From Equus caballus (lineage: Eukaryota; Chordata; Mammalia; Perissodactyla; Equidae): a DNA stretch of 64,000 bases. Below, piece after piece: positions 1 through 11,400 of the stretch. A program made the position numbers and the translations under genes. Under the pieces are notes generated by a model, which did not search any database, was not told the origin of the DNA, and was given only the letters and a program-made list of their open reading frames with translations. The DNA lies in NCBI RefSeq assembly GCF_041296265.1, contig NC_091684.1, positions 104,934,501 to 104,998,500 of the forward strand. Reading direction: 5' to 3'. Each line of letters begins with the position of its first letter. Position 1 is the stretch's first letter.

Positions 1-592
1 GTCTTCTTCTGATTTTCTGTACCAGTGGAAAGATTTTTCACCTTCTTTCTAAGGTTAAGTCCTTGTCACTCAACTCTCCTACCCGCCCATGACCTTGTTC
101 TGCACACTGCTCCTCTTCTCCACCGCCTGCTCCACGCTGCGTCCCAATAACCCCGAGCTCCTGCTGAACCAAACCAAACCCAACCAAACCCCACTGTGCA
201 TTCCTGCAACCCTGCACCTAACTGCCAAATATCCTTTTAAGCAGCATTTTTCTTCTAATTACAAAACTAACCCATGTTCAATGCAGAAAACTTAGCCCAG
301 GACAGTCCTCGCCCACCCACCCACTCTCCTACCACACGTCCCTGTCATCTGACTCCTGCATCACCACTCCTGACGCTGCTCCCTCACCTGTCCAGAGGAA
401 GTAGAGGTCACGCTGAGCGGCAGAGAGGGGGAAGTCGTTGAAAGTTTCCTCTCAACTAGGCCTTGACAGATGGGTGGGGTGTTGGCAAGGACATATTAAG
501 ATGGCATTCCAGCAAAGGCCAGGGAAAGAGAACAAGCTGAATGGCAAGGGCAGAACAAGCAATTCAGTTTGGCTAACGCATAAGGCTTACAG

Positions 593-800
593 TGGTTCTC
601 AACTAGGGATGACTTTGCCCCACAGGGGATGTGTGGCAAGGTCTGGAGACATTCTTGGTTGTCCGACTTGGGCAGGGGGTGTTACTGGCATCTAGTAGGC
701 AGAGGTTAGGGAAGCTGCTAACCAACCCACAACACGCAGGACAGTCTCACAACAAGGAACTATCCAGCCCAAAATGTCAGTAGCACCAAGGCTGAGAAAG
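593..800 (+). mobile_element. MER20 (hAT-Charlie non-autonomous DNA transposon)
   Basis: It begins with the hAT terminus CAGTGGTTCTCAA, and ends near GGCTGAGAAA. The interior reads like MER20 (for example GGTCTGGAGACATTCTTGG and CTGGCATCTAGTAGG). The copy is almost full length and diverged, consistent with an old eutherian insertion. Confidence 0.8.
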
Positions 801-1184
801 CTTGCTGTAGGGGAATGGTGGGAAAGAAGACTGAAACAGGTGACTGGAAATGGAGCACGAAAGGCCCCAAATGCCAAGTCAGGGAGTTTGGGGTTGATCT
901 TCTACGGAAAAAGGAAAACCAGAAAGCTTGTGTGCACTGAAGCATCCAATTGGCTGGGCATTTTAGTTAGGTAAACCCGGGAACTGTGGGCAAAACAGAC
1001 TGGAGACTGAGAAACTGGAGGCAAGGTTCTGTGGCTAATGCAGCAGTCCAAGCAGCCTAAGCCTGTGGCAATGAAACGAGGACCTGATTAAACTGGTGGT
1101 GCTGTGAACAAAAATAGCTTATTTAAGTGATACATGGAATGTGTAACAGAATTTTTTACACACTTGAAAGAAATTAACGGTGTT

Positions 1185-1437
1185 GGGGCCGGCCAGGTGG
1201 CATAGTGGTTAAGTTTGCACGCTCCACTTCAGTGGCCTGGGGTTTGCAGGTTCGGATCCTGGGCATGGACCTCCCACTCATCAAGCCATGCTGTGGCTGC
1301 ATCCCACATACAACATAGAGGAAGACTGGCATTGATGTTAACTCAGCAACAATCCTCCTCAAGCAAGTAGAGGAAGATAGGCAACAGATGTTAGCTCAGG
1401 GCCAATCTTCCTCACCAAAAAAAGAAAAAGAAAGAAA
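1185..1437 (+). mobile_element. ERE SINE (tRNA-derived, perissodactyl)
   Basis: The copy has the GGGGCCGGCC head, AGTGGTTAAG box and TTAGCTCAGGGCCAATCTTCCTC-type tail, ending in an A-rich (GAAA)n stretch. It is flanked by a 19-bp target-site duplication, GAAAGAAATTAACGGTGTT at 1166-1184 and the same with one change at 1438-1456. It lies in VPS33B intron 1. Confidence 0.93.
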
Positions 1438-2379
1438 GAAAGAAATTAACAGTGTTAGTGCTTGTATCTTATGGTAGGATTATAAATGATTTTTTTCTTT
1501 ATACTTTCCTTTACCTTCTACATTTTCTATAATGTGTGTTATTTTATAACCACTACTTAAAAAGTCAGCTGTAAGGAAATATCCATAGGATGCAGCAACT
1601 GGTTCAGTAAGTATGAGGAGGGAAAGGAAAGCCAAAGATAATTCCGAGGTTTTAAGCATGAATAGCAGTGAATAGCATTAACAAGATTTAAGTCAAAAGA
1701 AATTAGTTTGAAGAGGATATTATTACACAGAAATCCACTTTGGCCCTGTTGAGTCATCCTTGTGGGCAGCTCTTCCTCACCTACACTCCACTTACAAGTT
1801 TCTATCCTTGGTCTCATTTACTCTTTTTCATGTGACTCTAACTTGAACTAGTGGCCTTAACTATCGTCTCTCTTCAATTCCTCAGACATTTGTTGAGTGT
1901 CTTTTATGTGAAAACCACTGTGCTACCAGCATGGGGCACAGAAAAGAGAAACAAAAATGGTCCCAGATCCCCTGAGGTTCTCCCAAGACCCCATCTTCAT
2001 CCCAGCTGCAGCTCGACATTTCTATGTGCTGGATGTTACAGCAGTACTTCCTACCAACATCTTAACCTCGCCCCATCCAAACCCAAGCTATTCAACTCCC
2101 CCCACCAAACCTGTTCCTCTTTCTAATTCTTTTTTCATTGCCATTCATTGTTCATGCAACAAATATTTATTAAGCATGTTCTATGTGCCTGACTCTAAGC
2201 TAGGTACTCACTGGGTACACAGTACTAAACAAAATAGACATATTCCTTGTCCCTAAGGACCTTCCAATCTAGTGGGGAACATGGACGTGAAATAAATAAC
2301 TGAACATGTAACCCACTACAATTATTGTAACAGCATTATTTTCCTATTAAGCAAAGTCAAAAATCTCAAACTCAGCTTT

Positions 2380-2975
2380 GCTTCTCTCTCAACCTTCACA
2401 ACCAATCAATAAGTCTTCGAGTCTTCTTTCACCATGACTTAAAAACCCATCCCTCCCCTTCATTCCCACTGCCACTAATTTTGTGTGGGCCTTTCTTACC
2501 TTAGTCTGATCTATGGTCTCCCAACTGGACTTCTTGTTGCCCCTTTACCCCACTCCACGCATGGCTATTAGAATCACCTTCAAGTACTGCTTCATGCCAC
2601 AAACAGGGAAAAAAATCTTCAGTGGCTGCCTAACGCCTATCGTGTAACTTCTGATTGCTCTTCCCTGTACATCTTGTCCTTCCCTCATTCCTCAACTTTG
2701 CTCCTATCAATCCATCTGCCTCGAACATGCTCCGTCATCTCCAAAGAAAATATGCTTATTCTTCACGCTCCAGTTCCTCAAAATTCCTAAGTAACTCTAC
2801 CAAGAAATGCTGGCTTATTCTGACTGCTTAAGGCACCCTAGCTATCACTCGTTTACCACACGATACCCTGTGTGCGGTGATCTGTGTTTCATACGGCTCC
2901 TACTGGAGGGTAAGATCCACAATCACAAAGATGTCTTAAGCACCTTTCCATCCCCAGTGATGCCTGGCACCAGTG
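2380..2975 (+). mobile_element. L2 LINE fragment
   Basis: The text is pyrimidine-rich and follows the L2 3' region order: an 'AATCACCTTCAAGTACTGCTT' -like section, a 'TCTTCAGTGGCTGCC' section, then 'GGTAAGATCCACAATCACAAAG' near the 3' end and a GCCTGGCACCAG tail. It is heavily diverged, so the exact limits are approximate. Confidence 0.55.
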
Positions 2976-3039
2976 GTGCTTCCCTTGCCTGTATGAAAAG
3001 AAGTAATTTCCACTAGCCCTCTGGCCGGGTCCCGGGCAG

Positions 3040-3760
3040 CTCTTATTGCCCTCTGGTTTTCCCCCGAGTGCTGCATTTCGGACCTGCCGCCGAAGCTCCT
3101 AGGACAACATCAAGGGCCAGGAACAAGATCAAGGGATCTCCGCAAACAAGAACTGTGCGTCCAGTGAGTGCTGACTGCTGACGCCCCAACGGCCCCAGGC
3201 GCGGCGGCACTGACCTGCTCCAGCAGATAGATGAGCTGGTCTCGGGCCAGCCTCTTGAGCATGGAGAAGTCAGGCAGCTCCGGGGCGTCCGGCCGATGGG
3301 GAAAAGCCATGGCAGCGGTCCCCTGAGCCGCGGGGTGGAAGAAGGCGGACGCTCCCCGCTCCGGGAAGGCCGGTGGCAGCCCAGGGTCAGCGCAGGGTGG
3401 CTCTCCCGCAGGCCTCCGAACGGACTTCCAAAGAGCCCCCGAAGGGGCCCTCGGTCCTCAGCTACGCTCGGATGAATGGCCACCTCCCGGCCAGACAGCC
3501 GCAGCCTCGGGGGGCCCTCGCCTCACGCCTGCAGCCGCCGTGTCCCGCCCCGCCCCGCCCCTCCCCTCCCTGCTCCACTCTGCGGCTCAGCAGGATCTGG
3601 TCTACACCCGCAGACTTCGCGGCGTACGGGAAAACCCCATCTCCTGCCAGAGAATGAAGCGACTTCCTGGACCTCCCGGAAGTGCCGTTCACTGGTCCAG
3701 CGCTCAGCGCACCGGGAAGGGGACGGCGTCTTGGAAGGGACATTTGAAGACGGAAGGAAA
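3040..3760 (-). promoter_or_regulatory. VPS33B: CpG-island promoter of VPS33B
   Basis: A GC- and CpG-rich block surrounds the VPS33B start. It contains GC-box-like CCCCGCCC runs near 3547-3560 and an ETS/GABP core CCGGAAGT at 3676-3683, which faces an inverted CTTCC at 3663-3667. No TATA box is evident. The transcription start cannot be fixed from sequence, but the 5' UTR should lie between 3311 and about 3650. Confidence 0.7.
3215..3310 (-). CDS. VPS33B: VPS33B coding exon 1 (gene continues off the left edge)
   Basis: This is the first coding exon of VPS33B, a Sec1/Munc18-family protein that with VIPAS39 (VIPAR) acts in endosome/lysosome and apical membrane trafficking. Reading down from the ATG at 3310-3308 gives 32 codons that begin [15 protein letters not shown] and end LIYLLEQ. 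This is the start I know for mammalian VPS33B. The exon ends at CAG followed by the donor GTCAGTGCC (3214 downward). I looked for the next expected exon (a segment containing LFIEADLMSPLDRIANV) in 1-3200 and did not find it, so intron 1 is at least 3.2 kb and the other exons lie outside the window. The start sits inside a CpG island, as expected for a housekeeping gene. NGRN lies directly upstream on the same strand. Identity rests on a recalled sequence match over 32 residues, which is distinctive. Confidence 0.9.
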
Positions 3761-4189
3761 CGCGTCAACGTTCCTGTCTCGTTCCTGGCCAGAGCGGGTG
3801 TTCTTCTGATCAAAGGATTATACCTTAAACTAATTTTAAGGGTACAGCCAGATCTCCTAGCTCACTCAAGCGAGGGTTGGGCACTTGCTCGATTTTCAGA
3901 ACTTTGTAAAATGGGCGAAACCAACTCGGAGTACGGACACTGATCACTGGAGATCTTGGCTGTCAATCAAATCTGCTCCTCCCATGTAGCTGAGGGCCTG
4001 GGACCCCCTGGCTTCCCAGATGCACGAGGAGAGACGCGTCGAGATGGGGTCCCGGGGGCGGCGGAGGGGAGGTGTGGTGGGGCGGGCTGAGGGGTTAGTA
4101 GTGAGGGAAGAGGAACGCGTTAGAAGCCAATGGGAGCTAAGACCGGCCAGCTGTGACCTTTGGATACTGGAGTTTTGACTTATTAGTAC

Positions 4190-4440
4190 CCTTCGTAGGG
4201 AAATGAATAGATAAACTGTGGCATATTCATACAATAAAAACTGAATAAGTGAAAGAATCCAGACACGAGAGTGGCATCTGTGTGATGCCATTTACATAAG
4301 ATTCTAGAACAGGAAAAACTAGTCTATGGTGACATTTCAGAAAAGTGATTGACTTTGGGGATGAGAACTGACTGGGGAGAGAAATCAGGAAATTTTCAGG
4401 GGTGATGGTAATGATCTAGATCTACTTTGTTTTTTAAAAA
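4190..4440 (+). mobile_element. L1 3' end, old and diverged
   Basis: The wording (ATAAACTGTGGCATATTCATAC, then AAAGAATCCAGACACGAGAG-like, then GATTGACTTTGGGGATG) follows the 3' UTR of old L1M subfamilies. Only the 3' end is present. Confidence 0.6.
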
Positions 4441-4579
4441 AGCTTATGAGAGACATTGCAATGGTTAGATCTGGCTGACAATACCTGAATCACTCGTAAC
4501 ATCACATCTTCATCTCCTGGTGAGATGCATAGGAAGTACAGAGCATCATCCATTACCAAACACTGAACCTGATCAAGCC

Positions 4580-5145
4580 TCAAGATCTACCAGTTCAAAG
4601 GAAATATAGAGGGTAGCAGGAACTTGATAAAAGACATCATAAGGATGAAATCAACCAAATCCAAAACGCAGGAAATTATATGGGTCAAACAGTAAGGAGA
4701 ATAAAGTGGAAGGGAAACCATTTTAGAGTAAGAGACTTCTGGGAAATAACACAACGCAATGTTGCAAAACGTGGACATTCTTTGGATCCTAATTCAAAGA
4801 AATCAACCATGAAAGTCACTTATGAAACAATCAGAATACTATCAGTATTAGCTGACATTAAGGAATTGCTAAAACTTTTAGGGTATAGTAATGGACTATA
4901 TATGCCTATGTTAAAAAGGGGTCCTTATCTCTTTGAGATACAAAGTTGAATATTTACAGATGAAATAATATAATGTCTGGGATTTGCTTTAAAATAAGCT
5001 GGGGGGAGATGTGGGGCAAGTATGCAGGATAATGAAAAAAGATTGGCCATTTGTTAAATGTTAAAGCTGGGTGATGGGTACACAGGGGCTCATTGCATTA
5101 CAATATTCTATTTTCATGTTTGAAAAATTCTATAATACAGGATTA
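4580..5145 (+). mobile_element. Old LINE-like repeat 3' end, family not assigned
   Basis: The phrases GTCTGGGATTTGCTTTAAAATA and AAAGCTGGGTGATGGGTACA are common to a widespread old mammalian interspersed repeat 3' end. I cannot name its subfamily with confidence. Confidence 0.45.
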
Positions 5146-5246
5146 AGCAAAAAAACCCCAAAAAACAAAAAAAACCCAAATCAAAAAACTTTGTGCTCAC
5201 ACTGGGCTTCAAGAGCTCATCCACTATTTTATAGTGAGCTTCCGCG

Positions 5247-5278
5247 CCCCCCCCCACCCCCCCACCCCCCCACCCCCC
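5247..5278 (-). repeat. C-rich tract, G-quadruplex candidate on the - strand
   Basis: Four C runs of 9, 7, 7 and 6 bases (5247-5255, 5257-5263, 5265-5271, 5273-5278) are separated by single A residues. On the complementary strand this gives four long G runs with one-base loops. Confidence 0.8.
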
Positions 5279-5865
5279 TTAGATCAAATCTCGGCTGCAC
5301 AGAGAGATGGAGGCTGCCCTGAGCAAATGAGTAACACATACCCTCCAGGGCACAGGGACCTAAGTCCCTTCTGTTGTACAATATGCCAACCCCTTGGGCT
5401 TGGCCCCAAGGTTGCTGTAAGGTGCCCCTTCCACCCACAGCTACTTTCTCTCTAGCTGGGGCAGAGCCCTCTCATCTGCTGCTGCACCTGTGCTCTAAAG
5501 CACAGCTCCATCTTATGCAGTGTGATGTCAAAGTCCTTCATGGTGTCCTGAAACAGGACTCCCTGGGGATAGGGCACTATGGAGTCCTCTGACCCCCAGC
5601 CCGATGGAACACAGGCTGGGTGAGTCCCTCATGCCCCTTTCCAGCCTCCTAGCTTGGGCTGAGTGGGGAGAGCAGTTTCCTGAAACACCAGTTTCGGTGG
5701 GTTAGGACCCAAGACGCACTGATGGGACAGAGCAAGAACAGGTCAATCTGGAGGAAGCTTAGGCCCTGTTGTTGGCTGAGGTCTGGATGGGTAGGCTGGC
5801 AAAGGTAAAGGGCAGGCCTTTCTGCCATTGTGGACTAGCTGACCGGTATGAGGTTCCCCAACCAT

Positions 5866-6270
5866 TTCTTCATTCACTCACCCAATACTGAAATCTACCT
5901 TGGGAGCTGGAACTATAGCAATGAAAAGGCAGGTCTCCTGCCCTCACGGGGCCTACATTCTAATGGGCACAAGGTAGATGATGACAAAGAAAACCCCAGT
6001 AGTAATATATTTCAAATACTGGAGGAAATTAAACAGGGTGTGGTGATAGTAGGAACATGAAGAGAGCTGCTTTACATCAGGTGATTAAGGAAGGCCTGAG
6101 AAAATAACATCTGACACCTGAATGACAAGTAGCTAGCCATGTGAAAATCTGAGGACAAAGAATCAGTAAATGCAAAAGCCTTAGATTGGTATTTGCATAA
6201 AAAAAGATTTAAGCTTAATGAGCAATAGGATGGTAGAGGATGAGGCAAATGGAAAACACAACCAAGTTTG
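5866..6270 (+). repeat. Unassigned old interspersed repeat, copy A
   Basis: The segment reads like the start of a long old mammalian repeat: GCAATGAAAAGGCAGGTCTCCTGCC-like, then GGGGCCTACATTCTAATGGG, then the section with GCCATGTGAAAATCTGAGGA and GCAAAAGCCTTAGA. The same unit recurs at 9650-10960 and 30700-32110. I recognise it as recurrent but cannot name the family. Confidence 0.5.
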
Positions 6271-6350
6271 TCAACAGCTTCTAGTTTTCCCTAGCTCACT
6301 GGGGAAAGAGCATGGTCAAATGATTTGCAGGAGTTAGAAATGCAAATTTA

Positions 6351-6576
6351 GGCGCCAGCCCTGTGGCCAAGTGGTTGGGTTCACGTGCTGCCCTTCAGTG
6401 GCCCAGGGTTTCACAGGTTCCAATCCTGGGTGCGGACATGGCCCCACTCATCAGGCCATGCTGAGGCATCATCCCACATGCCACAAGTAGGGGAACCTAC
6501 AGCTGGAAATACACAACTATGTACCAGGGGGCTTTGGGAGAAAAAGGGAAAATAAAATCTTAAAAAAAAAAAAAAA
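6351..6576 (+). mobile_element. ERE SINE
   Basis: The head GGCGCCAGCC, a variant AGTGGTTGGG box, and the tail segment containing CAGGGGGCTTTGGGAGAAAAAG before poly(A) mark this as the ERE subtype with the longer GGGGGCTTTGGG tail. An exact 15-bp target-site duplication, AGAAATGCAAATTTA, lies at 6336-6350 and 6577-6591. Confidence 0.93.
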
Positions 6577-6836
6577 AGAAATGCAAATTTAAATAGTCAA
6601 ATAGCATCTTGCACCTCTTAAAAGATTAAAATGTTCTAATGACAAATCACCGTATTTTTTAATCATAAAAGTGCTGATTAGCTTTTATTATAAACTACCT
6701 GATAGCAACAGAGCAGTGAAAAGGGCCTTATCTGCCCACTGGTGTATTATCAGAATCTGGATTCCCTAACTTTGACTGGCATGTGGCAGGGCCTTGCTCT
6801 CTATTCTGAACAAATGCTCAATTTAACAGTAATCAG

Positions 6837-7023
6837 GGGCTGGCCGTGTGGCACAGTGGTTAAGTTTGGTGTGCTCCACTTCAGTGGCCTGGGTTCATGG
6901 GTTTGGGTCCCAGGTACAGACCTACACCATTCATCAGCCATGCTGTAGCGGCAACCCACATACAAAGTGGAGGAAGATTGGCATTGATGTTAGCTCAGGG
7001 ATAATCTTCCTCAGGAAAAAAAA
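6837..7023 (+). mobile_element. ERE SINE
   Basis: The head GGGGCTGGCC, the GTGGTTAAG box and the TTAGCTCAGGGATAATCTTCCTCAG tail class are visible, followed by A9. Likely duplicated flanks are AACAGTAATCA (6826-6836) and AACCATTAATCA (7024-7035), diverged. Confidence 0.9.
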
Positions 7024-7194
7024 ACAACCATTAATCAATGATACTGTAATTGCTACCCATGGCATTTGAAATAGTAACAAGACTCATGAACAGAACATCA
7101 ATGACAAGGCTTGGAATATCAATGTTTTCATTAAACATCCTGCAGATATTTAAATTCTGAACAACCAATATTTGCTGGTAAATTGTTAAAATGC

Positions 7195-7335
7195 TAGATT
7201 CCTGGAATTTTAGAAGCTTTAGATTAAGGATCAAGCCTGGGTTCAAGTCGCAGTGCTGTCACTCACTAACAGCCATGTGGCCTTGGGCACATCCAAAAAC
7301 CTTTGAGACTGCCTCATTTGTAAAAGGAGCCTATT
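7195..7335 (+). mobile_element. MIR SINE fragment
   Basis: The core GGGTTCAAGTCGCAGTGCTG, then GCCATGTGGCCTTGGGCACA, then CCTCATTTGTAAAAGG follows the MIR consensus order. Confidence 0.65.
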
Positions 7336-7548
7336 ATCTGTTCTTGCCTACAACACCCTTGTAAAAACTGTAAAATAAGATACAACTTAAGCTTTTGAAA
7401 GTGGCTGGGGATTATGTTGAGGGCCCTAAAGTCTTTGCCTGGTTTTGTTGGGTCAAACCTCCATACCCCAATCTTTTTCAGAACCCTAGCAACTAAAAGA
7501 AAGAGAAACTGCATTACATCGAGTGATGATGGCCTGATGTCCAGTTTT

Positions 7549-7821
7549 TATTTACTTATTTTTAAATTATTTTATTTTTTATTTATTTTTTAAGGAAGAT
7601 TAGCCCTGAGCTAACTGCTGCCAATCCTCCTCTTTTTGCTGAGGAAGACTGGCCCTGAGCTAACATCCGTGCCCATCTTCCTCTACTTTATATGTGGGAC
7701 GCCTACCACAGCATGGCTTGCAAAGCGGTGCCATGTCCTCAGCCCGGATCTGAACCGGTGAACCCCGGGCTGCCAAAGAGGAACATGCGAACTTAACCAC
7801 TGTGCCACCGGGCTGGCCCTA
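7549..7821 (-). mobile_element. ERE SINE (inverted)
   Basis: Read on the - strand the copy runs from a GGGCCAGCC head (7820 downward) through GTGGTTAAG to the TTAGCTCAGGGC tail, and ends in a T-rich stretch at 7549-7592 that is its poly(A). A 12-bp duplication ATGTCCAGTTTT flanks it at 7537-7548 and 7822-7833. Confidence 0.92.
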
Positions 7822-8024
7822 ATGTCCAGTTTTCAGCTGTCAAAATCCATTACTGAGCAGGGCGATCTGCACAGAGCTCTTTGTTGGGGATTGATCTGGC
7901 CCCATCTCTCTCCCAACGTTTAATGATAAGGGACCCTTTGCCTCTTCCCTTCTCACTCTCCAAGTTCACAGGTAAACCCTCCCATCCCAGAGAGCACCAA
8001 TCAACACAGACGGCCACATTTTAC

Positions 8025-8030
8025 TTTATT
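8025..8030 (-). promoter_or_regulatory. NGRN: NGRN polyadenylation signal AATAAA
   Basis: TTTATT on the + strand reads AATAAA on the gene strand, 465 nt after the stop codon. It is the only canonical signal in the short downstream region before the ERE at 7821, so it is the likely 3' end. Confidence 0.75.
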
Positions 8031-8494
8031 TTGCACATAATGAAAACAATCAACTGACTAAGCAGTTCCAGAACTGTTAGCACTCATTAATCCAAAAGTA
8101 AATGAGGTCAGAAGGCAAACTTTTCATTTCCTCCCAAACATATTCCAGGTATCACAGAAACTCCTAACAACACATGCAACACAGGCTGGTTTCAACTTAC
8201 AGAGAGCCCAAGCAAGAAGGGGGAGCTCCAAAGACCCACATGGGTCAGACAGGAGTAGCGCTCCAGGAAGCTGGGGTCTACCCAGCACATCACTCACCCT
8301 GCCCCCACACGCATTTGCCCCGTGAAGTTCACTGCCATTTGTCAGATTCAAATCCAAGCAATTCTTGCCTCCCACATTCCAGGCTCATCATTTCCTCCTA
8401 TTCCAAGGCAGATAATCCATATGCAGAAACCAGGCAGCTCCAAATCCACTTTTCCTGCTGTTTCACATGGCATCTCCACAAGCCAAGTTCCAGC

Positions 8495-11400
8495 TCAAAT
8501 TCTGTACAAGAAGTTCCCATTACTGTCAAAGAACTCTCGCCCCCTCTGCACTACTTTGCTGCTGAAGTTCTGGTCACTGGGCTCCCCTGTCTGGAATTCT
8601 CCTAGCTTCTTGTCACTTGGCAATCCGTCACTGTCAGCTCCTCTGGTGCCCTCACGATCACTGGTGGAGTACTTCTGCAGCTCTCTCCGATGACCCAGGG
8701 CTGCAGCAACAGGCACAAAGCTCTCCTCCTCCACGACCTGGATTCCTTTATTCCTCCCTTTCTGTTTCCTTGGTCTATTTGTACTGTGAGTGTTTGATTC
8801 TATCACTTTCAAAGAGGTGCTGTCACCCTGGCCTTTGGATGAGGCTTCGCCCCTTGGCATCAGCAAAGGGCCTGACACAGAGTGGCCTGCAGAAAGCAGC
8901 TTTGAGGTCTCCCCAGAGCCAGGGAGCTGCCGGAGGGAGTGGGCAAGCCCAGCTTTCTTAAGGACTTTTTGATCCTGCTTCAGTTTCTGCTCCAATGTGG
9001 GTACAAACTTGCTTTTTAAAACCCTTCGGATAACATCAGTGCTGACATCAAAGCCTTCAGCCAACCTGGGAACTGACCAGGACTCTGCAAATTCCTTATG
9101 TAAATACCTGTGGAAAAAAGGAGCAGGTTTTCAAATTGTGAAGAAGTCTCCTATCAGAATAGCTAAATGATAATACTAGTGATGAATATGTGAAAAGAAC
9201 AGGGCTTGGGAAAACTGCAAACATAGTCTCTATCTCGTGCCACTAAATGGCTGTGTTCCATTCCTGTGTGCCGTCAGCAACACCAAACCACTGTTCATCA
9301 GGTCACTTATTTCAGAGCAATTGAAATTCCTCCCACTGCACACTGCGCCCAAGTTAGATCCTGGGATGCATGAAGACTGTCCTTCCCACCACAATCTGGT
9401 GACGGAGACAGGTACATTAACATATTATAACACTGTGCCAAGAGTTACAGCAGAGGATGCTGTGACAGTACCCAGGAGGGAGACCCAGGGACAGGCTATC
9501 ACAACACTTGCACCATGGCCCAGGAACTGTTCAAGAAGTCCACACTAGAGCTGGTCTGCAAGGATGAAAAGGAGTAATAAGCTGGCAGAGAGGAGGAGAG
9601 GAAGAGATCAAAGGTATTGACAATAGAGTGAGCAGCATGTGCAGTGCAGAAGCACATCACCTTTGCTAGGAACAGCTGTACTTCTCTGACAGTGAGGACA
9701 GGAGCAAGATCACGTCAAGCTTAGGATTCTGGAGTTTATCCCAAAGCAACAGTGGACCAAGGAACGATTTTAACCAGTGGAACGCCATCAGCAAATTTTC
9801 ATTCTGAAGTTCAATGCAATGGTAGTTTTCAGTGGCAAGGCTAGAGGTGGAAAGACAGGGCAAGAGGCTGTCATAGTCATCCAGGCAGTCTGAAATGAGC
9901 GGCAATGAGAGCAGAGGAGGGAACAAACTTGAGAAATATTTTAGGAAGGCCTGATGGTAGAACTTGGTAAGAGACTAATATTAGGGGATGAAGGAGGTCA
10001 AGATTCTGGATTTTGGTTTGGTGATTGGTGGGACCATTCAGAGTTATAGCAAAAATAGCAGCAGAATCAAGTTATCCAGGAACAAGGATGAATTCCATTT
10101 TGTACACGTTGAGTTTGGGGAACCTGTGTGACATCCAAACAGAGACGTCTAGGAGCCAGCCCGGTGGCACAGTGGTTAAGTTCGCACATTTTGCTTCTCG
10201 GACGCCCGGGATTCGCCGGTTCAGGTCCCGGGTGCGCACATGGCACCGCTTGGCACGCCATGCTGCGGCAGGCATGCCACGTATAAAGTAGAGGAAGATA
10301 GGCATGGATGTTAGCTCAGGGCCAGTCTTCCTCAGCAAAAAGAGGAGGATTGGCAGCAGTTAGCTCAGGGCTAATCTTCCTCAAAAAACAAAACAAAACA
10401 AACAAACAAAAAGAGAGACGTCTAGAGCACAGATGAATATAGAGTTCAGAAGAAAAACATGGACTGGAGATGACAGACCTGGAAGTCGTAAGCCAACAGC
10501 AGGGGTGGTTAAAGCCAGGTGAGCGGCTGGCATCAGGCAGGGAAATATGCAGGGAGATAAGACAATGAAGGACGAAGGACACTACTCTAAAAAACAGCAA
10601 TACTTAAGATACAGAAGGAAGACGGGGGTGCCCAGGAAGAAAACTGAGAAAAGGGGTCCTAGAAACAGACGTGAGTGGTCCCCTGCGTCACGGGAGAAGA
10701 ATTTCAAGAAAGGAGACTATAAGGTCAAATGCTGCAGGAATGTTAGGGAGGCTAAAGACTAGAGCGTCAGTTATGCCTAGCACTGGGGAAGTCACAGATG
10801 GATTTGTGGAGAAGTTTCATTGTAGTGATCAAAAAACAAACAAACGAGGGTGGACAGCCAGGGAGCCAGCTGGGAACAAAAGGATGAGGGAGAACCTTAA
10901 GTTGACAGATGCAGGTCCCTCAGGAATTAGGCAGGGATTTGACCTAGAGCACACAGAGGATTGGCCCTAGACAAGTGAAGGGCTGCCAGTTCCTGAGATG
11001 CGGAGTAAAAGATTGAGAATGAAGGCAAGGAGGAAGACAGAGAAGCCTCAGAGGGTTCTTACCTAACAGCCTGTTTTCTCTTTGAAGTAAAAGGATATTC
11101 ACTGACCACAAAAGGAGAGGTGACAGGTAGGAAGCTGGAAGGTTTGAAAAAGCTATTGTTCAAGACAGGAGAGGACGGTGACAAGAGAGAGGTGCTACAG
11201 GCTCACAAAACCAGCTCGACAAAATCCCCTTTATTCTAAGTCTCAATTCCAGAGTCATTCTGATGGGAATGGAAAACGGTGCATAACCTATGGAGGGCTA
11301 TTTAGCAATATTTATCCAAATGCAAATCCATTTGCCCTCAGACCCAGCAACACTACTTCAGGGAATGTATACAACAAATAAATACACCTGGCAAATATGT

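Larger units (their letters stand above)
1..3214 (-). other. VPS33B: VPS33B intron 1 (partial)
   Basis: This is non-coding intron DNA downstream of VPS33B exon 1. It holds a MER20 copy (593-800), an ERE SINE (1185-1437), an old repeat beginning near 2150, and an L2 (about 2380-2975). Positions 1-590 and 1460-2140 show nothing I can name. No exon with VPS33B similarity was seen. Confidence 0.7.
3761..8024. other. Intergenic spacer VPS33B-NGRN
   Basis: No exon of any gene I recognise lies here. The stretch is filled with an old L1 3' end (4190-4440), a second old LINE-like 3' end (about 4580-5145), a C-rich G-quadruplex candidate (5247-5278), part of an unassigned old repeat (5866-6270), three ERE SINEs and a MIR. 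Sequence at 5280-5860 and 7822-8020 shows nothing I can name. Confidence 0.6.

Noticed and set aside
1174-1362. Short open frames with shared wording (PQHGLMSG and similar) at 1174-1362, 12001-12216, 36659-36964 and 39106-39291
   Set aside because: These are translations of ERE SINE copies. Similarity among them reflects the repeat, not a gene family.
10025-10338. tRNA-like box motifs inside ERE copies
   Set aside because: The GTGGTTAAG A-box and GGTTCRRRTCC B-box parts belong to the tRNA-derived SINE heads. None folds as a complete tRNA gene.
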